DNA from: Streptomyces violaceusniger
GTDB taxonomy: Bacteria; Actinomycetota; Actinomycetes; Streptomycetales; Streptomycetaceae
Length of the DNA: 64,000 bases
Direction of reading: 5' to 3'
Assembly: GCA_005405945.1 (NCBI GenBank)
Contig: BJHW01000002.1
Span: forward strand, 248,001 to 312,000
Below, one piece after another: positions 1 through 7,946 of the stretch. Each line of letters opens with the position of its first letter. Positions within the stretch are counted from its first letter, which is position 1. The notes below the pieces were generated by a model. That model had not been told where the DNA came from. It saw nothing but the letters and a program-made list of their open reading frames with translations, and ran no database searches. A program made the translations under genes and the position numbers.

Positions 1-274
1 TCGCGGCGCCGCCCGGGTAGCCGGTGCCGATGTCGTACAGCCAGTCGTTCTTGTTCAGGCCGGTGCCCGCCGCGCCGTCGAAGTCGTCCCGGAAGACGGT
101 GGTCCACTCGGCCGCGGACGCGGGCTCGCCGGCGGCCGCGGCGTTGGAGGACACCGTGAAAGCCAGGAGTCCGGTCAGCGAAAGCGACAGGGCGGCCAGG
201 AAGGCCGGAACGCGTCGACGGCGGCGGCGGTGTTCGGCATCCGCCGTCCTGCCTGAGGAAGTGATCCTGAACAT
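1..274 (-). CDS. Secreted GH16 family beta-glucanase, N-terminal part
   Basis: Runs off the left edge, so only about 91 N-terminal residues are present. The ATG at 274 opens a Sec-type signal peptide: a run of arginines (about residues 20-27), a hydrophobic stretch FLAALSLSLTGLLAFTV, then an Ala-rich cleavage region. The mature part begins with WTTVFRDDFDG followed by LNKNDWLYDIGTGYPGG, which resembles the opening strand of extracellular laminarinase-type glycoside hydrolases of family 16. It would cleave beta-1,3 (or mixed) glucans outside the cell. The catalytic ExDxxE motif lies beyond the window and cannot be checked. A LacI-type palindrome sits upstream. Family assignment rests on this short N-terminus. 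Confidence 0.7.
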   Translation of the reverse strand, partial: MFRITSSGRTADAEHRRRRRRVPAFLAALSLSLTGLLAFTVSSNAAAAGEPASAAEWTTVFRDDFDGAAGTGLNKNDWLYDIGTGYPGGAA

Positions 275-414
275 GTGGGGGGCTGCTTTCGTTCGAAGGA
301 ACCGCGGTGACGGGATGTGCGAGCCCCTGTAGCCCGCTCCTGGCGTGGGGGTGACGGGAGATCGGGCTACGGGAACTCGGGCACAGTGGGCAGAGCGAGC
401 GCCGATTGAGTCGA

Positions 415-426
415 GAGAGCGCTCAC
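415..426. promoter_or_regulatory. LacI-family operator-like palindrome
   Basis: GAGAGCGCTCAC contains the perfect palindrome GAGCGCTC, the core of operators bound by actinobacterial LacI-family sugar regulators such as CebR. It lies about 140 bp upstream of the secreted glucanase, where carbohydrate control is expected. No LacI gene is in the window, so the regulator is inferred only from the site. Confidence 0.4.
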
Positions 427-824
427 ACGGAATGACTGTCTTGGACCCTGCCCTTGCCGGTCAAGTGTCGTGCTGAGTTCACTAGTTGAATGAAAGCCCT
501 TGGCCTGGCCGCGCCCCCGCGGAAGTATTGATCGCCCCACTTCAGAGTTGGAGGCATGCCCTAGGTGCCGGCACTCGCGCTCGCCAACTCTTGACGGCGC
601 ACCATGCCGCCATCGGGAGCGATCGCCGCACCGGCCGAGAGCGGTTCTGCCGGTGTGCCGCCACGGCGATGGTGCCGGTCGCGAGGATCTTCCGGCGCGA
701 CGCGCCGGGACCCTGGTGGCCCGCTGGCATCGACCTCCTGCAGCTCCTCCGGTGTCCCCGTGAGCACTGGGCTCCTCCGGCCCAGCAGGCCGGCGTCAGC
801 CCTACGGGAATGACCTCGCCGCCC

Positions 825-847
825 ATAGTTGTTAAGCATTCAACTAG
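825..847. promoter_or_regulatory. Inverted-repeat operator in front of pirin
   Basis: TAGTTG (826-831) and CAACTA (841-846) form a perfect inverted repeat with a 9-bp spacer, 45 bp before the pirin start. The half site CTAGTTGAATG recurs, inverted, at 482-492. Its form suits a MarR-type repressor. The regulator is not encoded nearby, so this is inference from symmetry and position. Confidence 0.35.
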
Positions 848-891
848 ATTGGCTTCCGGAAGAGCCCATCCATGGACAGTGAGGAACCCTC

Positions 892-1653
892 ATGGCTTCG
901 ACCCTCGACATCCGCCGCGCGGACGAGCGCTTCCACACCCAGGCCGGGTGGCTCGAATCCCACCACTCCTTCTCCTTCTCGCACCACCGGGATCCCGGCA
1001 ATACCCACTTCGGGCTCCTGCTGGTCTCGAACGACGATGTCGTCGCCCCGGGCACCGGCTTCGAGACCCACCCCCACAGAGACATGGAGATCGTCACCTG
1101 GGTGCTTGAGGGCGGCCTGGTTCACCAGGACTCCGAAGGCCACAACGGTGTGATCTACCCAGGTCTCGCCCAGCGGATGAGCGCCGGCACCGGCATCCTC
1201 CACAGCGAGAAGAACGACTCCTGGACCCTCACGGGCGGCCCCGCGCACCAGGACCCGGTCCACTTCATCCAGATGTGGGTGATCCCCGACGAGGCCGGCA
1301 TCCGTCCCGGTTACGAACAGCTCGACATCAACGGCGAGCTGGACCGGGGCGGCTGGACCACCCTGGCCTCCGGCATGTCCAAGCACGCCGACCAGCGGGC
1401 CATCGGCATCCGCCAGAAGCACGCCGCCCTGCACGTCAGCCGCATCCGTCCCGGCGAGACTCTCCCCATCGCCACCGCCCCGTTCGTCCATATCTTCGTC
1501 GCCCGGGGCAGCGTCGAGCTGGAGGGTGCGGGGCAGCTGTCCACCGGGGACGCGGGACGCATCGCGCGCGCGGAGGGGCAGCGCGTCACCGGTGGTCCCG
1601 ACGGTGCGGAGGTCCTGATGTGGGAGATGACCGCCGCGGTCTCCGCAGGCTGA
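892..1653 (+). CDS. Pirin family protein (cupin, quercetinase-like)
   Basis: Cytosolic double-cupin protein of 253 residues, typical of bacterial pirins such as YhhW. The N-terminal metal-binding cupin keeps the full ligand set: His60 and His62 in ETHPHRDME, then His104 and Glu106 in GTGILHSEKND. The family binds Fe or similar metals; some members open quercetin with dioxygen and others act in stress or redox responses, so the substrate here is unknown. The ATG at 892 follows a GAGGAA element. It stands alone, divergent from the glucanase and convergent with the SDR at 1768. The operator-like repeat at 825-847 suggests it is inducible. Confidence 0.9.
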   Translation: MASTLDIRRADERFHTQAGWLESHHSFSFSHHRDPGNTHFGLLLVSNDDVVAPGTGFETHPHRDMEIVTWVLEGGLVHQDSEGHNGVIYPGLAQRMSAGTGILHSEKNDSWTLTGGPAHQDPVHFIQMWVIPDEAGIRPGYEQLDINGELDRGGWTTLASGMSKHADQRAIGIRQKHAALHVSRIRPGETLPIATAPFVHIFVARGSVELEGAGQLSTGDAGRIARAEGQRVTGGPDGAEVLMWEMTAAVSAG

Positions 1654-1767
1654 CCCGGCGGCACCGATGGCGACCGCGCCCCGGCCGGAATGGCGGCCGG
1701 GGAGCGGCCCATGGGAGGGCCGCGCGGGCACGAAGGCGCGTGGTCAAACGCGACACGACGGGGCGGC

Positions 1768-2529
1768 TCAGTCCTGGCCGCCGAAGACGATCTGGTCCCA
1801 GTCGACGACCGAGCCGGTCACCACACCGCTGCGGTCGGAGAGCAGGAAGACGACGAAGTCCGCGATCTCGTCGACCTGCCCGAGTTTGCCCATGGGCAGT
1901 GCTTCGGCGGCCTTCTCCCGCCAGTCGTCGCCCGCGTCGTGGAAGGAGCGCTGCGTGGCGTCCTCGCCCTCGGTGTCCGTCCAGCCGATGTCGAGGCCGT
2001 TGATCCGGATGCGGTCCCAGCGGTGGGCGTGGGCGGCGTTGCGGGTCAGTCCGGCCAGACCCGCCTTGGCCGCGGAGTAGGCCGCCAGGTAGGGCGGCCC
2101 GCCGTGGGCGCAGTTGGAGCCGATGTTGACGATGGTGCCCGGCGCCTCGCGGGCCGTCATGTCGGCCACCGCCGCCTGCATCGCGAAGAACGGCGCGCGC
2201 AGATTGATCGCCATGTGCTGGTCGAACAGTTCCGGCGTGGTGTCCAGCAGTGAGCCGCGTGACGTCAGCCCGGCCGCGTTGACCAGGCAGTCGACGCGGC
2301 CGTGAGCGGCCACGGCCTGTACGACACTGTCGCGTGCCTGTGCCGGATCGGAGAGGTCCGCCCGTACGAAACGCGCCCCCGTGTCGGCGGCGAGCGCCTT
2401 CCCCGTCTCGGCCCGGCGGCCGGTGAAGACGACGGTCGCGCCCTCCCGTACGGCCGCCCGCACGATGCCGGCGCCGACGCCCTGGCTGCCGCCGTTGACG
2501 AGGACGACCTTGTCCTCAAGCAGTCCCAT
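1768..2529 (-). CDS. SDR family NAD(P)-dependent oxidoreductase
   Basis: Classical short-chain dehydrogenase of 253 residues. It has the nucleotide-binding motif GGSQGVG (about residues 11-17), the NAAG motif near residue 87, and the YSAAK active site; the catalytic Ser position is in IGSNCA. Substrate unknown. The start at 2529 is chosen because a GAAAGG ribosome site precedes it and because GLLEDKVVLVNGGSQGVG is the normal SDR opening. An in-frame extension upstream exists only because the preceding gene lost one base. It lies 16 bp after the broken phytanoyl-CoA dioxygenase-like gene and is probably co-transcribed with it, so both may act on the same hydroxylated substrate. Confidence 0.9.
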   Translation of the reverse strand: MGLLEDKVVLVNGGSQGVGAGIVRAAVREGATVVFTGRRAETGKALAADTGARFVRADLSDPAQARDSVVQAVAAHGRVDCLVNAAGLTSRGSLLDTTPELFDQHMAINLRAPFFAMQAAVADMTAREAPGTIVNIGSNCAHGGPPYLAAYSAAKAGLAGLTRNAAHAHRWDRIRINGLDIGWTDTEGEDATQRSFHDAGDDWREKAAEALPMGKLGQVDEIADFVVFLLSDRSGVVTGSVVDWDQIVFGGQD

Positions 2530-2545
2530 GAGTGTGGTGTCCCTT

Positions 2546-3723
2546 TCAGCTCCGGCGGCGCTCGGCGCTCGCCCGCAGTTCCTGGCGCAGTCGCTCGGGG
2601 CCCAGCCCTCGAAGACGGCCTGCCGGACGGTGTCGGCCTGGGAGGGCGGGGCGAGACCGCCGACCGGCGGGTCGAGGTCCAGGTTGGTGGGGAAGGGGTA
2701 GCCCTCGGCGGTGGCGGCGATCACGCGGCACAGCCAGTCCTCCGAGGCGCCCTCGGCCTTGCGGCGCAGCAACACCGGGAAGACCGCGTTGACCATGGCC
2801 TCGCGGTCCACCGTCTCCATGGCCCGCCCGAAGGCGGAGGAAATCTGCAGCAGGTTCGCCATGCGCCGGATGCCGGTCGAGCGGTTGTGTCCGGCGGCGT
2901 GGAAGAGCGCGGGGTTGAAGAAGGCCGCGTCGCCCTTTTCCAGCGGGAGCTGGACGTGGTGGGCGTCGAAGTACTCGACGAACCGCGGGAGTCGCCACGC
3001 GAGGTAGCCGGGCTCGTACTTCTACGAGTGCGGCAGGTACAGCGTCGGGCCGGACTCGACGGGCATGTCGCAGTGGGCCACCGCGCCCTGCAGGGTCAGC
3101 ACCGGGGACAGGCGGTGGACGTGCGCCGGGTATGCGGCCGCGCGTTCCTGGGGGAGGAAGCCGAGGTGGTAGTCGCGGTGCACGCTCTGCGCCGCCCCGC
3201 CCGGATTGACGACGTTGATCTGTGAGGTGACCTGGTAGGAGGGGCCCAGCCAGGCCTCGGCGATCAGCGCCGGCATGTCGCCCGCGTAGTAGTCGGCGAA
3301 CACCTCCGGCGCCCGCACGGCCATCTTCTCCAGGGCGTTCCAGACCCGGTCGTTGGCGCCCGGCTCGGCGAAGTGGTCGCCGCGGGCGGCGCCGTTCGCA
3401 CGCTCTTCCTCGATCAGCGCGTCGAAGGTCTCGGACGCCCGGTCCACGACGGCCGCGTCGGGGAACGCGCCCTTCAGGACCACGATGCCGGGGCCGTCGA
3501 GCAGAGCCCGGACCAGCTCGCTCTGTACGTTCCGACGGCCCTCGGCCGTGGCCGCCAGGCGACGGAGCCGGTCACTGTCGTAGAGCAGCACGTTCCGCTC
3601 CACCCGCTCGGCCGATGGGTAGTCGCCGGCGTCGGTCTCTTGCGCGACGAGCGAGCGGAATACGTCGAGATCACCATCGGTCTCGGCCAACCAGGTCCGC
3701 GTTCCCGCGGCTGTGGACTCCAT
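2546..3723 (-). pseudogene. Phytanoyl-CoA dioxygenase-like gene with an amber stop and a frameshift
   Basis: Fe(II)/2-oxoglutarate oxygenase of the PhyH superfamily, about 392 residues when repaired. The iron-binding HxD is in SVHRDYHLGF and a distal His lies in LFHAAGHNRS. Two lesions are present. An in-frame TAG at 3024-3022 falls between TLYLPHS and KYEPGYLAWR, where a CAG (Gln) codon would be one change away. One C is also missing from the run at 2597-2600, which throws the end (normally ERLRQELRASAERRRS, stop at 2546) out of frame and into the SDR frame. The start at 3723 is set by an AAAGGA site 8 bases upstream. The frameshift fits the window-wide error pattern; the amber stop does not. 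True decay is therefore likely but not proven. Confidence 0.7.
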
Positions 3724-3861
3724 CCGCCGGTCCTTTCGCAGTTCTAGCGTTTCTCCAAGTCTTGAGAACCCGAACCCATCATTCAATCCCCGCAAGTACA
3801 TCAAAAACCCATCATCATTCCTCGGATCAACCCTGTGACACCCCGTGCTGTCGAGCCATCC

Positions 3862-3891
3862 TTGACCGATCGTTCCAACATTGGCTAGCGT
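3862..3891 (+). promoter_or_regulatory. Promoter of the alpha/beta hydrolase gene
   Basis: TTGACC (3862-3867) and TAGCGT (3886-3891) with an 18-bp spacer match vegetative -35 and -10 elements. They point at the hydrolase gene; the predicted transcript start is near 3898. The spacer contains the near-palindrome CCAACATTGG, a possible operator. Confidence 0.5.
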
Positions 3892-4002
3892 GAACCTGGC
3901 TTCGATCGCACCAGGAGGTCATCCGTGATCGACGACATCGCAATCCGTCGTCGGCCGCGGCGAGCGAGCGCTGTTCACCACGACGCAAGACAAGGATCGA
4001 CC

Positions 4003-4926
4003 ATGAACCACCGCGAAGTTCCCCGGCCGGGCATCGGTGCGGAGATCTCCGATGCCGAGCAGCTGGAAGGCTTCACCCACCTCTCCGCCGACGCGGACGG
4101 CATCCGTATCCACGCCGTCGTGGGCGGTAGCACGGGAAGCGACCCCGTCGTCCTGCTCGCCGGGTTCCCCCAGACCTGGTACGCCTGGCACAAGGTGATG
4201 CCGGCGCTCGCGCGGCACCACCGCGTGATCGCCCTCGACCTGCCCGGGCAAGGGCTCTCCGACCGCCCCGCCGACGGGTATGACACGGAAACCGCCGCCG
4301 CCCGGGTCCACGAGGCGGTCGTGCGGCTCGCGGGCGGCCGCTACTGGCTGTTCGCGCACGACATCGGATCCTGGGTCGCCTTCACCTACGCCCTGCGCTA
4401 CGCGGACGAGCTGGCCGGGCTGGCGCTGCTCGACGCGGGGATCCCCGGCGTGACGCTGCCCGAGACCCTGCCGCTGAACCCGGCCGGCGCCTGGAAGATG
4501 TGGCACTTCGCGTTCCACCAGGTCCCTGATCTGCCCGAGGTCCTTCTCGAAGGCAAGGAGCGCGAGTACGTGTCATGGTTCCTGCGCGCGAAGACCGCCA
4601 CGGGGAACGTGTTCGACGGGGCCGAGATCGACCTCTACACCAAGGCCCTCATCCGCGACGGCGGCCTCCACGCGGCGATGGAGTACTACCGCGCCGTGCC
4701 CGAATCGGCGGCCCGCAACCGCCGGCTGCTCGCCGACCGCGAGCTGACCATGCCGGTCCTCGCGATCGACAGCGAACACGGTTCCATCCCCGACATGGCT
4801 GCCCCGCTCACGCCCTTCGTCCCCCACGTGCGACGTGCCTCCATCGCGGGCGCCGGCCACTTCATCCCCGATGAGCAGCCAGCGGCCCTCGCGCAGATCC
4901 TCCTGCGATTCGCGAACGCCCTTTGA
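4003..4926 (+). CDS. Alpha/beta hydrolase, epoxide-hydrolase-like
   Basis: Alpha/beta-hydrolase of 307 residues. LLAGFPQTWYAWHKV matches the oxyanion-loop HG(F)P region, AHDIGSWVAF is the nucleophile elbow with Asp as nucleophile (epoxide hydrolase or haloacetate dehalogenase style, not Ser), and GAGHFIPDEQP carries the catalytic His. It probably opens an epoxide or cleaves a carbon-halogen bond in the cytosol. Two starts compete. ATG 4003 follows AAGGA. GTG 3925 has an ideal AGGAGG 6 bases upstream and would add 26 residues that are Arg-rich with poor codon bias, so I prefer 4003. Divergent from the dioxygenase/SDR pair. Confidence 0.88.
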   Translation: MNHREVPRPGIGAEISDAEQLEGFTHLSADADGIRIHAVVGGSTGSDPVVLLAGFPQTWYAWHKVMPALARHHRVIALDLPGQGLSDRPADGYDTETAAARVHEAVVRLAGGRYWLFAHDIGSWVAFTYALRYADELAGLALLDAGIPGVTLPETLPLNPAGAWKMWHFAFHQVPDLPEVLLEGKEREYVSWFLRAKTATGNVFDGAEIDLYTKALIRDGGLHAAMEYYRAVPESAARNRRLLADRELTMPVLAIDSEHGSIPDMAAPLTPFVPHVRRASIAGAGHFIPDEQPAALAQILLRFANAL

Positions 4927-5011
4927 CCGAACGGCCTTTGAACGCCGAGGAGTTCGTCAATCCAGCCCCGGCCCCGGGTGCGCCGCCACCCCCTCGTCGC
5001 GTTACGTGTTC

Positions 5012-5164
5012 CTACGCCCGCCATCGCGCCGCCTTCGCCTCGGCCTGTTCGAGCGTCAGCCCGGCGACCTGCGCCAGCGGGACATCCTTCAGTGGGCAGT
5101 CGGCGTAGTGGTCGGCCCTTTCGCTCGGAGCGGCGTCGCACGCGGGGCACTGTCGAGGAGGCAT
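5012..5164 (-). CDS. Small CxxC protein, function unknown
   Basis: Fifty-residue protein MPPRQCPACDAAPSERADHY..., with CPAC near the start and one more Cys in ADCPLKD; with the nearby His it could bind zinc. The ATG at 5164 follows AAGGAG. It lies 14 bp downstream of the membrane-protein gene at 5179 and is probably in the same transcript. I do not recognise the family. Confidence 0.5.
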   Translation of the reverse strand: MPPRQCPACDAAPSERADHYADCPLKDVPLAQVAGLTLEQAEAKAARWRA

Positions 5165-5178
5165 GGTGCTCCTTGTCC

Positions 5179-5745
5179 CTATGTCGAGTCGTGGTGGTCG
5201 GCCTGCAAATTCCGCATCACGTTGCGTATGTAGGGCATCGTCCGGGCGAGCGGAAGAACGACGATCAGGGTGGCCGTGGTTCCCGCGGCGAACCACCGCC
5301 ACGCGGGTGCCGCCGCGTGAGCGGGCGGGGCCAGGGTAAGACTACTTCCCGCCGCGAGACACAGGATCCCCGATAAGTAACAGAAGTCCGCTTTTCTCTC
5401 CAGCCTCACATACCTGGAGTAGTGCATCCGTTGGTCCTGAATGAGCTCCTCGTGCTGATCGTCGGACATCTCGGAAAGCGGACCCCACCAGGCTTCGACA
5501 TCGCTGCGCGAGTACAGATACTGGCGGGAGAGAATTCCCAACACCATTGCCACGACCATGAAGAGCGCGGTCAGGGCGAGTGCGAGCAGCGTGGGGCCCG
5601 GCCAGCGAAACTTGTCGCGGTCCGTGATGACGATCCCCAGCAGGGTGATGCTCGCACCACCCAGGAGCGGCGCCGCGGTCGTGTACTGCGCCTCGCGCGC
5701 AGCCGACCAGTTCAGTGGCGCGGGCTTGCGCCATGAAAGTCTCAC
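5179..5745 (-). CDS. Membrane protein of unknown function (188 aa, about four TM segments)
   Basis: Two hydrophobic helices lie at roughly residues 25-43 (APLLGGASITLLGIVI) and 50-71, followed by a charged cytosolic loop with MSDDQHEELIQDQRMHYSRY. Two more lie at about 120-138 and 148-168. The layout resembles small actinobacterial membrane proteins of unknown role, sometimes with an SLATT-like fold, but I cannot assign a family. Likely operon partner of the small CxxC protein. Confidence 0.6.
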   Translation of the reverse strand: MRLSWRKPAPLNWSAAREAQYTTAAPLLGGASITLLGIVITDRDKFRWPGPTLLALALTALFMVVAMVLGILSRQYLYSRSDVEAWWGPLSEMSDDQHEELIQDQRMHYSRYVRLERKADFCYLSGILCLAAGSSLTLAPPAHAAAPAWRWFAAGTTATLIVVLPLARTMPYIRNVMRNLQADHHDST

Positions 5746-5874
5746 ACTGCCCCCCTCGAAGGAGGCGGTCGGCGGTCACCCATGCCTCCCGCCCCGACGA
5801 AATACCCGCACAAAGTACAGCGCGGCTGCTTGAGGCGGAATGCCTCGAACAGGCCAGAAGGAACGCGCCAGCAG

Positions 5875-5893
5875 GAGTGTACGTTCGTACGCT
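5875..5893. promoter_or_regulatory. TetR operator 1 and leaderless promoter of the MFS gene
   Basis: GAGTGTACGTTCGTACGCT differs by a single base from operator 2 at 7316-7334. GTACG/CGTAC are inverted around a 2-bp centre. A -10 element TATAGG follows at 5899-5904, placing the transcript start at or next to the ATG of the MFS gene. The operator covers the -35 region, so bound repressor would block polymerase. The likely ligand-sensing repressor is the TetR protein at 7947. Confidence 0.7.
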
Positions 5894-5913
5894 TCGGCTA
5901 TAGGGTCATGCGC

Positions 5914-7122
5914 ATGACCCTTGATGTACTGCCTCGGCCCACGTCGGCCGAACGCCGGGCGCGCGTAGCCGTTGCCGTGCTGTTTTTCACCAACGGAGCC
6001 CTGTTCGCCAACCTGCTGCCGCGATATCCGCAGATCAAGGGGGATCTGGGGATCGGTAACGCCACATACGGGCTGGCGGTCGCGGCGTTCCCCGCGGGTG
6101 CCATCGCGGCGGGCCTCGCGGCCGGGGTGGTCATCCGCCGACTGGGGTCGGCTCGGGCGGCGGTGGCCGGCACCCTGCTGACCGGCGCCGGGATCCTCGC
6201 CGCGGGTCTGGCCGACTCGGTAGTGGCGTTCGCGGGCGCCCTGTTCCTGGCCGGAGCGATGGACGCGGTCACCGACGTCGCGCAGAACGCCCACGGCCTG
6301 CGGGTCCAGCGCCGCTACGGACGCTCCATCATCAACTCCTTGCACGCCGTGTGGTCCATCGGCGCTGTCGTCGGTGGGTCCATGGCCGCCTGGGCCATCG
6401 CGCTCGGCCTTTCACTGGGGCAGCACCTGACGGTCTCGGCCGTGCTCTTCGGGATCGCCGCATGCGCCGCCCTGCGCTTCTGCCTGCCGGGCCCCGATAC
6501 GGACGCCACTGCGGAGCCGGACGCCGAGGGACACCGCCCGCGCCCGACGATCCCCGCGAAAGGGACACGGCGTATCGCGTACGTGCTGGCGGCACTCGTC
6601 CTGATCGCCACGGCCGGAACGCTCGTCGAGGACGCGGGCAGCTCCTGGGCCACGCTCTACCTCTCGGGCTCACTGCACGCGTCGGCGGCCCTCGCGGCCT
6701 CCGGCTATATCGCCCTGGTCGCGGCCCAGTTCATCGGCCGCCTCATCGGCGACCGGCTCGTCGACCGGTTCGGCCAGCGCACGGTGGCCCGCGTCGGCGG
6801 CCTCGTCGCGGCGGTCGGCATGGGCCTGGCGCTGGCCGTTCCCACGGTCCCGGGGACGATTCTCGGATTCGCCGCGGCCGGGTTCGGAGTGGCAACGCTG
6901 GTCCCCGCGGCGATGCACGAAGCCGACGAGCTGCCCGGCCTCAAACCCGGGTCGGGGCTGGCGATCGTCTCCTGGCTGATGCGCCTGGGCTTCCTGCTCT
7001 CCCCGCCCGTCGTCGGCCTGGTCGCCGACCGGACGAGCCTCCGGCTGGGCCTGCTGGTGGTGCCCCTTGCCGGCGCGCTCGTCCTCCTGCTCGCCGGGGT
7101 ACTGCGAAATCGGCGACGCTAA
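5914..7122 (+). CDS. MFS transporter
   Basis: About 402 residues and 12 predicted membrane helices, in the YbjJ-like branch of the major facilitator superfamily; GRSIINSLHAVWSIGAVVGG and GRLIGDRLVDRFGQRT are typical loops. It is probably an exporter of a small molecule or drug by proton antiport. ATG 5914 is chosen because a -10 element ends at 5904, leaving essentially no leader; ATG 5908 two codons upstream is the alternative. It shares a near-identical operator with the acetyltransferase at 7355, and the TetR gene follows that, so pump and acetyltransferase look like one resistance or detoxification regulon. Confidence 0.88.
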   Translation: MTLDVLPRPTSAERRARVAVAVLFFTNGALFANLLPRYPQIKGDLGIGNATYGLAVAAFPAGAIAAGLAAGVVIRRLGSARAAVAGTLLTGAGILAAGLADSVVAFAGALFLAGAMDAVTDVAQNAHGLRVQRRYGRSIINSLHAVWSIGAVVGGSMAAWAIALGLSLGQHLTVSAVLFGIAACAALRFCLPGPDTDATAEPDAEGHRPRPTIPAKGTRRIAYVLAALVLIATAGTLVEDAGSSWATLYLSGSLHASAALAASGYIALVAAQFIGRLIGDRLVDRFGQRTVARVGGLVAAVGMGLALAVPTVPGTILGFAAAGFGVATLVPAAMHEADELPGLKPGSGLAIVSWLMRLGFLLSPPVVGLVADRTSLRLGLLVVPLAGALVLLLAGVLRNRRR

Positions 7123-7186
7123 GCGCTCCGCGCGAAGTGGCGCGAGGTGCGGTCGTTGATCCGTGGCTGCGTCGTGGCTGGTCGCC

Positions 7187-7209
7187 CACGCGGCGGAGCC
7201 GCATATCGA
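7187..7209 (+). repeat. Dispersed 23-bp intergenic repeat, copy 1
   Basis: A 23-bp sequence ending GAGCCGCATATCGA occurs here and, identical and in the same orientation, at 39302-39324. Both copies are intergenic. Here it is followed directly by a hairpin, like the short mobile intergenic repeats common in Streptomyces chromosomes. Confidence 0.6.
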
Positions 7210-7217
7210 CACAGCCC

Positions 7218-7236
7218 CGCGCCCCTTCGGGGCGCG
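7218..7236 (+). terminator. Hairpin terminator after the MFS gene
   Basis: CGCGCCCC TTC GGGGCGCG is a perfect 8-bp stem with a 3-base loop, about 95 bp after the MFS stop and before the acetyltransferase promoter. There is no U-tract, which is usual in Streptomyces. Confidence 0.6.
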
Positions 7237-7315
7237 ACCGAACCGCACCGGACTTCAGCGAGGCCGCTTGGCCTCCGCGCGCGAGGGCTCCGTACCCCGG
7301 CGGCACACCGACCGT

Positions 7316-7334
7316 GAGTGTACGATCGTACGCT
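7316..7334. promoter_or_regulatory. TetR operator 2 and leaderless promoter of the acetyltransferase gene
   Basis: GAGTGTACGATCGTACGCT contains the perfect palindrome GTACGATCGTAC and matches operator 1 at 18 of 19 positions. A -10-like TACGAT at 7342-7347 puts the start of transcription on the ATG at 7355. A further half site GGTACGATCC overlaps that -10. Confidence 0.7.
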
Positions 7335-7354
7335 CCAAAGGTACGATCCCTCAT

Positions 7355-7936
7355 ATGCCGATGGACCACTTCGCGGACGACCCGCGTACGAACCTGGAGC
7401 GCATGCTCGCGGGCGATCTCTACATCGCCGACGACCCGGAGATCGCCCGGCGCCAGCAGCGGGCCGTATGTCTGGCCGCCCGCTACCAGGCCGCCTACGC
7501 CGAGGACGCCGACGCGGCCCGGCCGATCCTCGTCGAACTGCTCGGCTCCCTGGGCGATGAGGCGCATGTGCGGCCGCCGCTGTATGTCGATTACGGCAGC
7601 AACATCACCATCGGGGCGCGCACCTTCGTCAACTACAACCTCACCGCCCTGGACGTCGCGGCCATCACCATCGGCGACGACTGCCAGGTCGGCCCCAACG
7701 TCCAGCTGCTCAGCCCCACCCACCCGCTGGAGCCGCAGCCGCGGCGGGACAAGCTGGAAGCCGCCAAGCCGATCACCATCGGCGACAACGTATGGCTCGG
7801 CGGCGGGGCCATCGTCCTGCCCGGCGTCACCATTGGTGACAACTCCGTCATCGGCGCCGGCGCGGTGGTGACGAAGGACGTGCCCGCGAACGTCGTCGCC
7901 GTCGGCAACCCCGCCCGCCCGGTCCGGGACCTGTGA
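7355..7936 (+). CDS. Maltose/galactoside O-acetyltransferase family protein
   Basis: Protein of 193 residues with an N-terminal Mac domain (MLAGDLYIADDPEIARRQQRA) and a left-handed beta-helix of hexapeptide repeats (ITIGDDCQVGPNVQLLS, VTIGDNSVIGAGAVVTKDV). The catalytic His of the family is in SPTHPLEP. It transfers acetyl from acetyl-CoA to a hydroxyl on a sugar, glycoside or similar acceptor. The mRNA looks leaderless. The downstream TetR gene begins 10 bp after the stop and is probably co-transcribed, giving autoregulation. Confidence 0.9.
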   Translation: MPMDHFADDPRTNLERMLAGDLYIADDPEIARRQQRAVCLAARYQAAYAEDADAARPILVELLGSLGDEAHVRPPLYVDYGSNITIGARTFVNYNLTALDVAAITIGDDCQVGPNVQLLSPTHPLEPQPRRDKLEAAKPITIGDNVWLGGGAIVLPGVTIGDNSVIGAGAVVTKDVPANVVAVGNPARPVRDL

Positions 7937-7946
7937 TCCTGCTGTC

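Larger units (their letters stand above)
275..891. other. Intergenic region with two operator candidates
   Basis: No convincing gene between the divergently transcribed glucanase and pirin genes. Open frames here on both strands overlap each other, show no codon bias and match nothing I recognise. The region holds a LacI-type palindrome near the glucanase, the sequence CTAGTTGAATG at 482-492, and its exact reverse complement at 837-847 next to the pirin start. Confidence 0.5.

Noticed and set aside
892..1653. Phage attachment site within the pirin gene, as known for phiC31
   Set aside because: No matching core was seen, the gene is intact, and this pirin is not evidently the phiC31 target paralogue.
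1768..2862. Continuous frame joining the phytanoyl-CoA dioxygenase-like tail to the SDR
   Set aside because: The joint exists only because one C is missing at 2597-2600; the SDR has its own ribosome site and start, and the dioxygenase has its normal C-terminus in the neighbouring frame.
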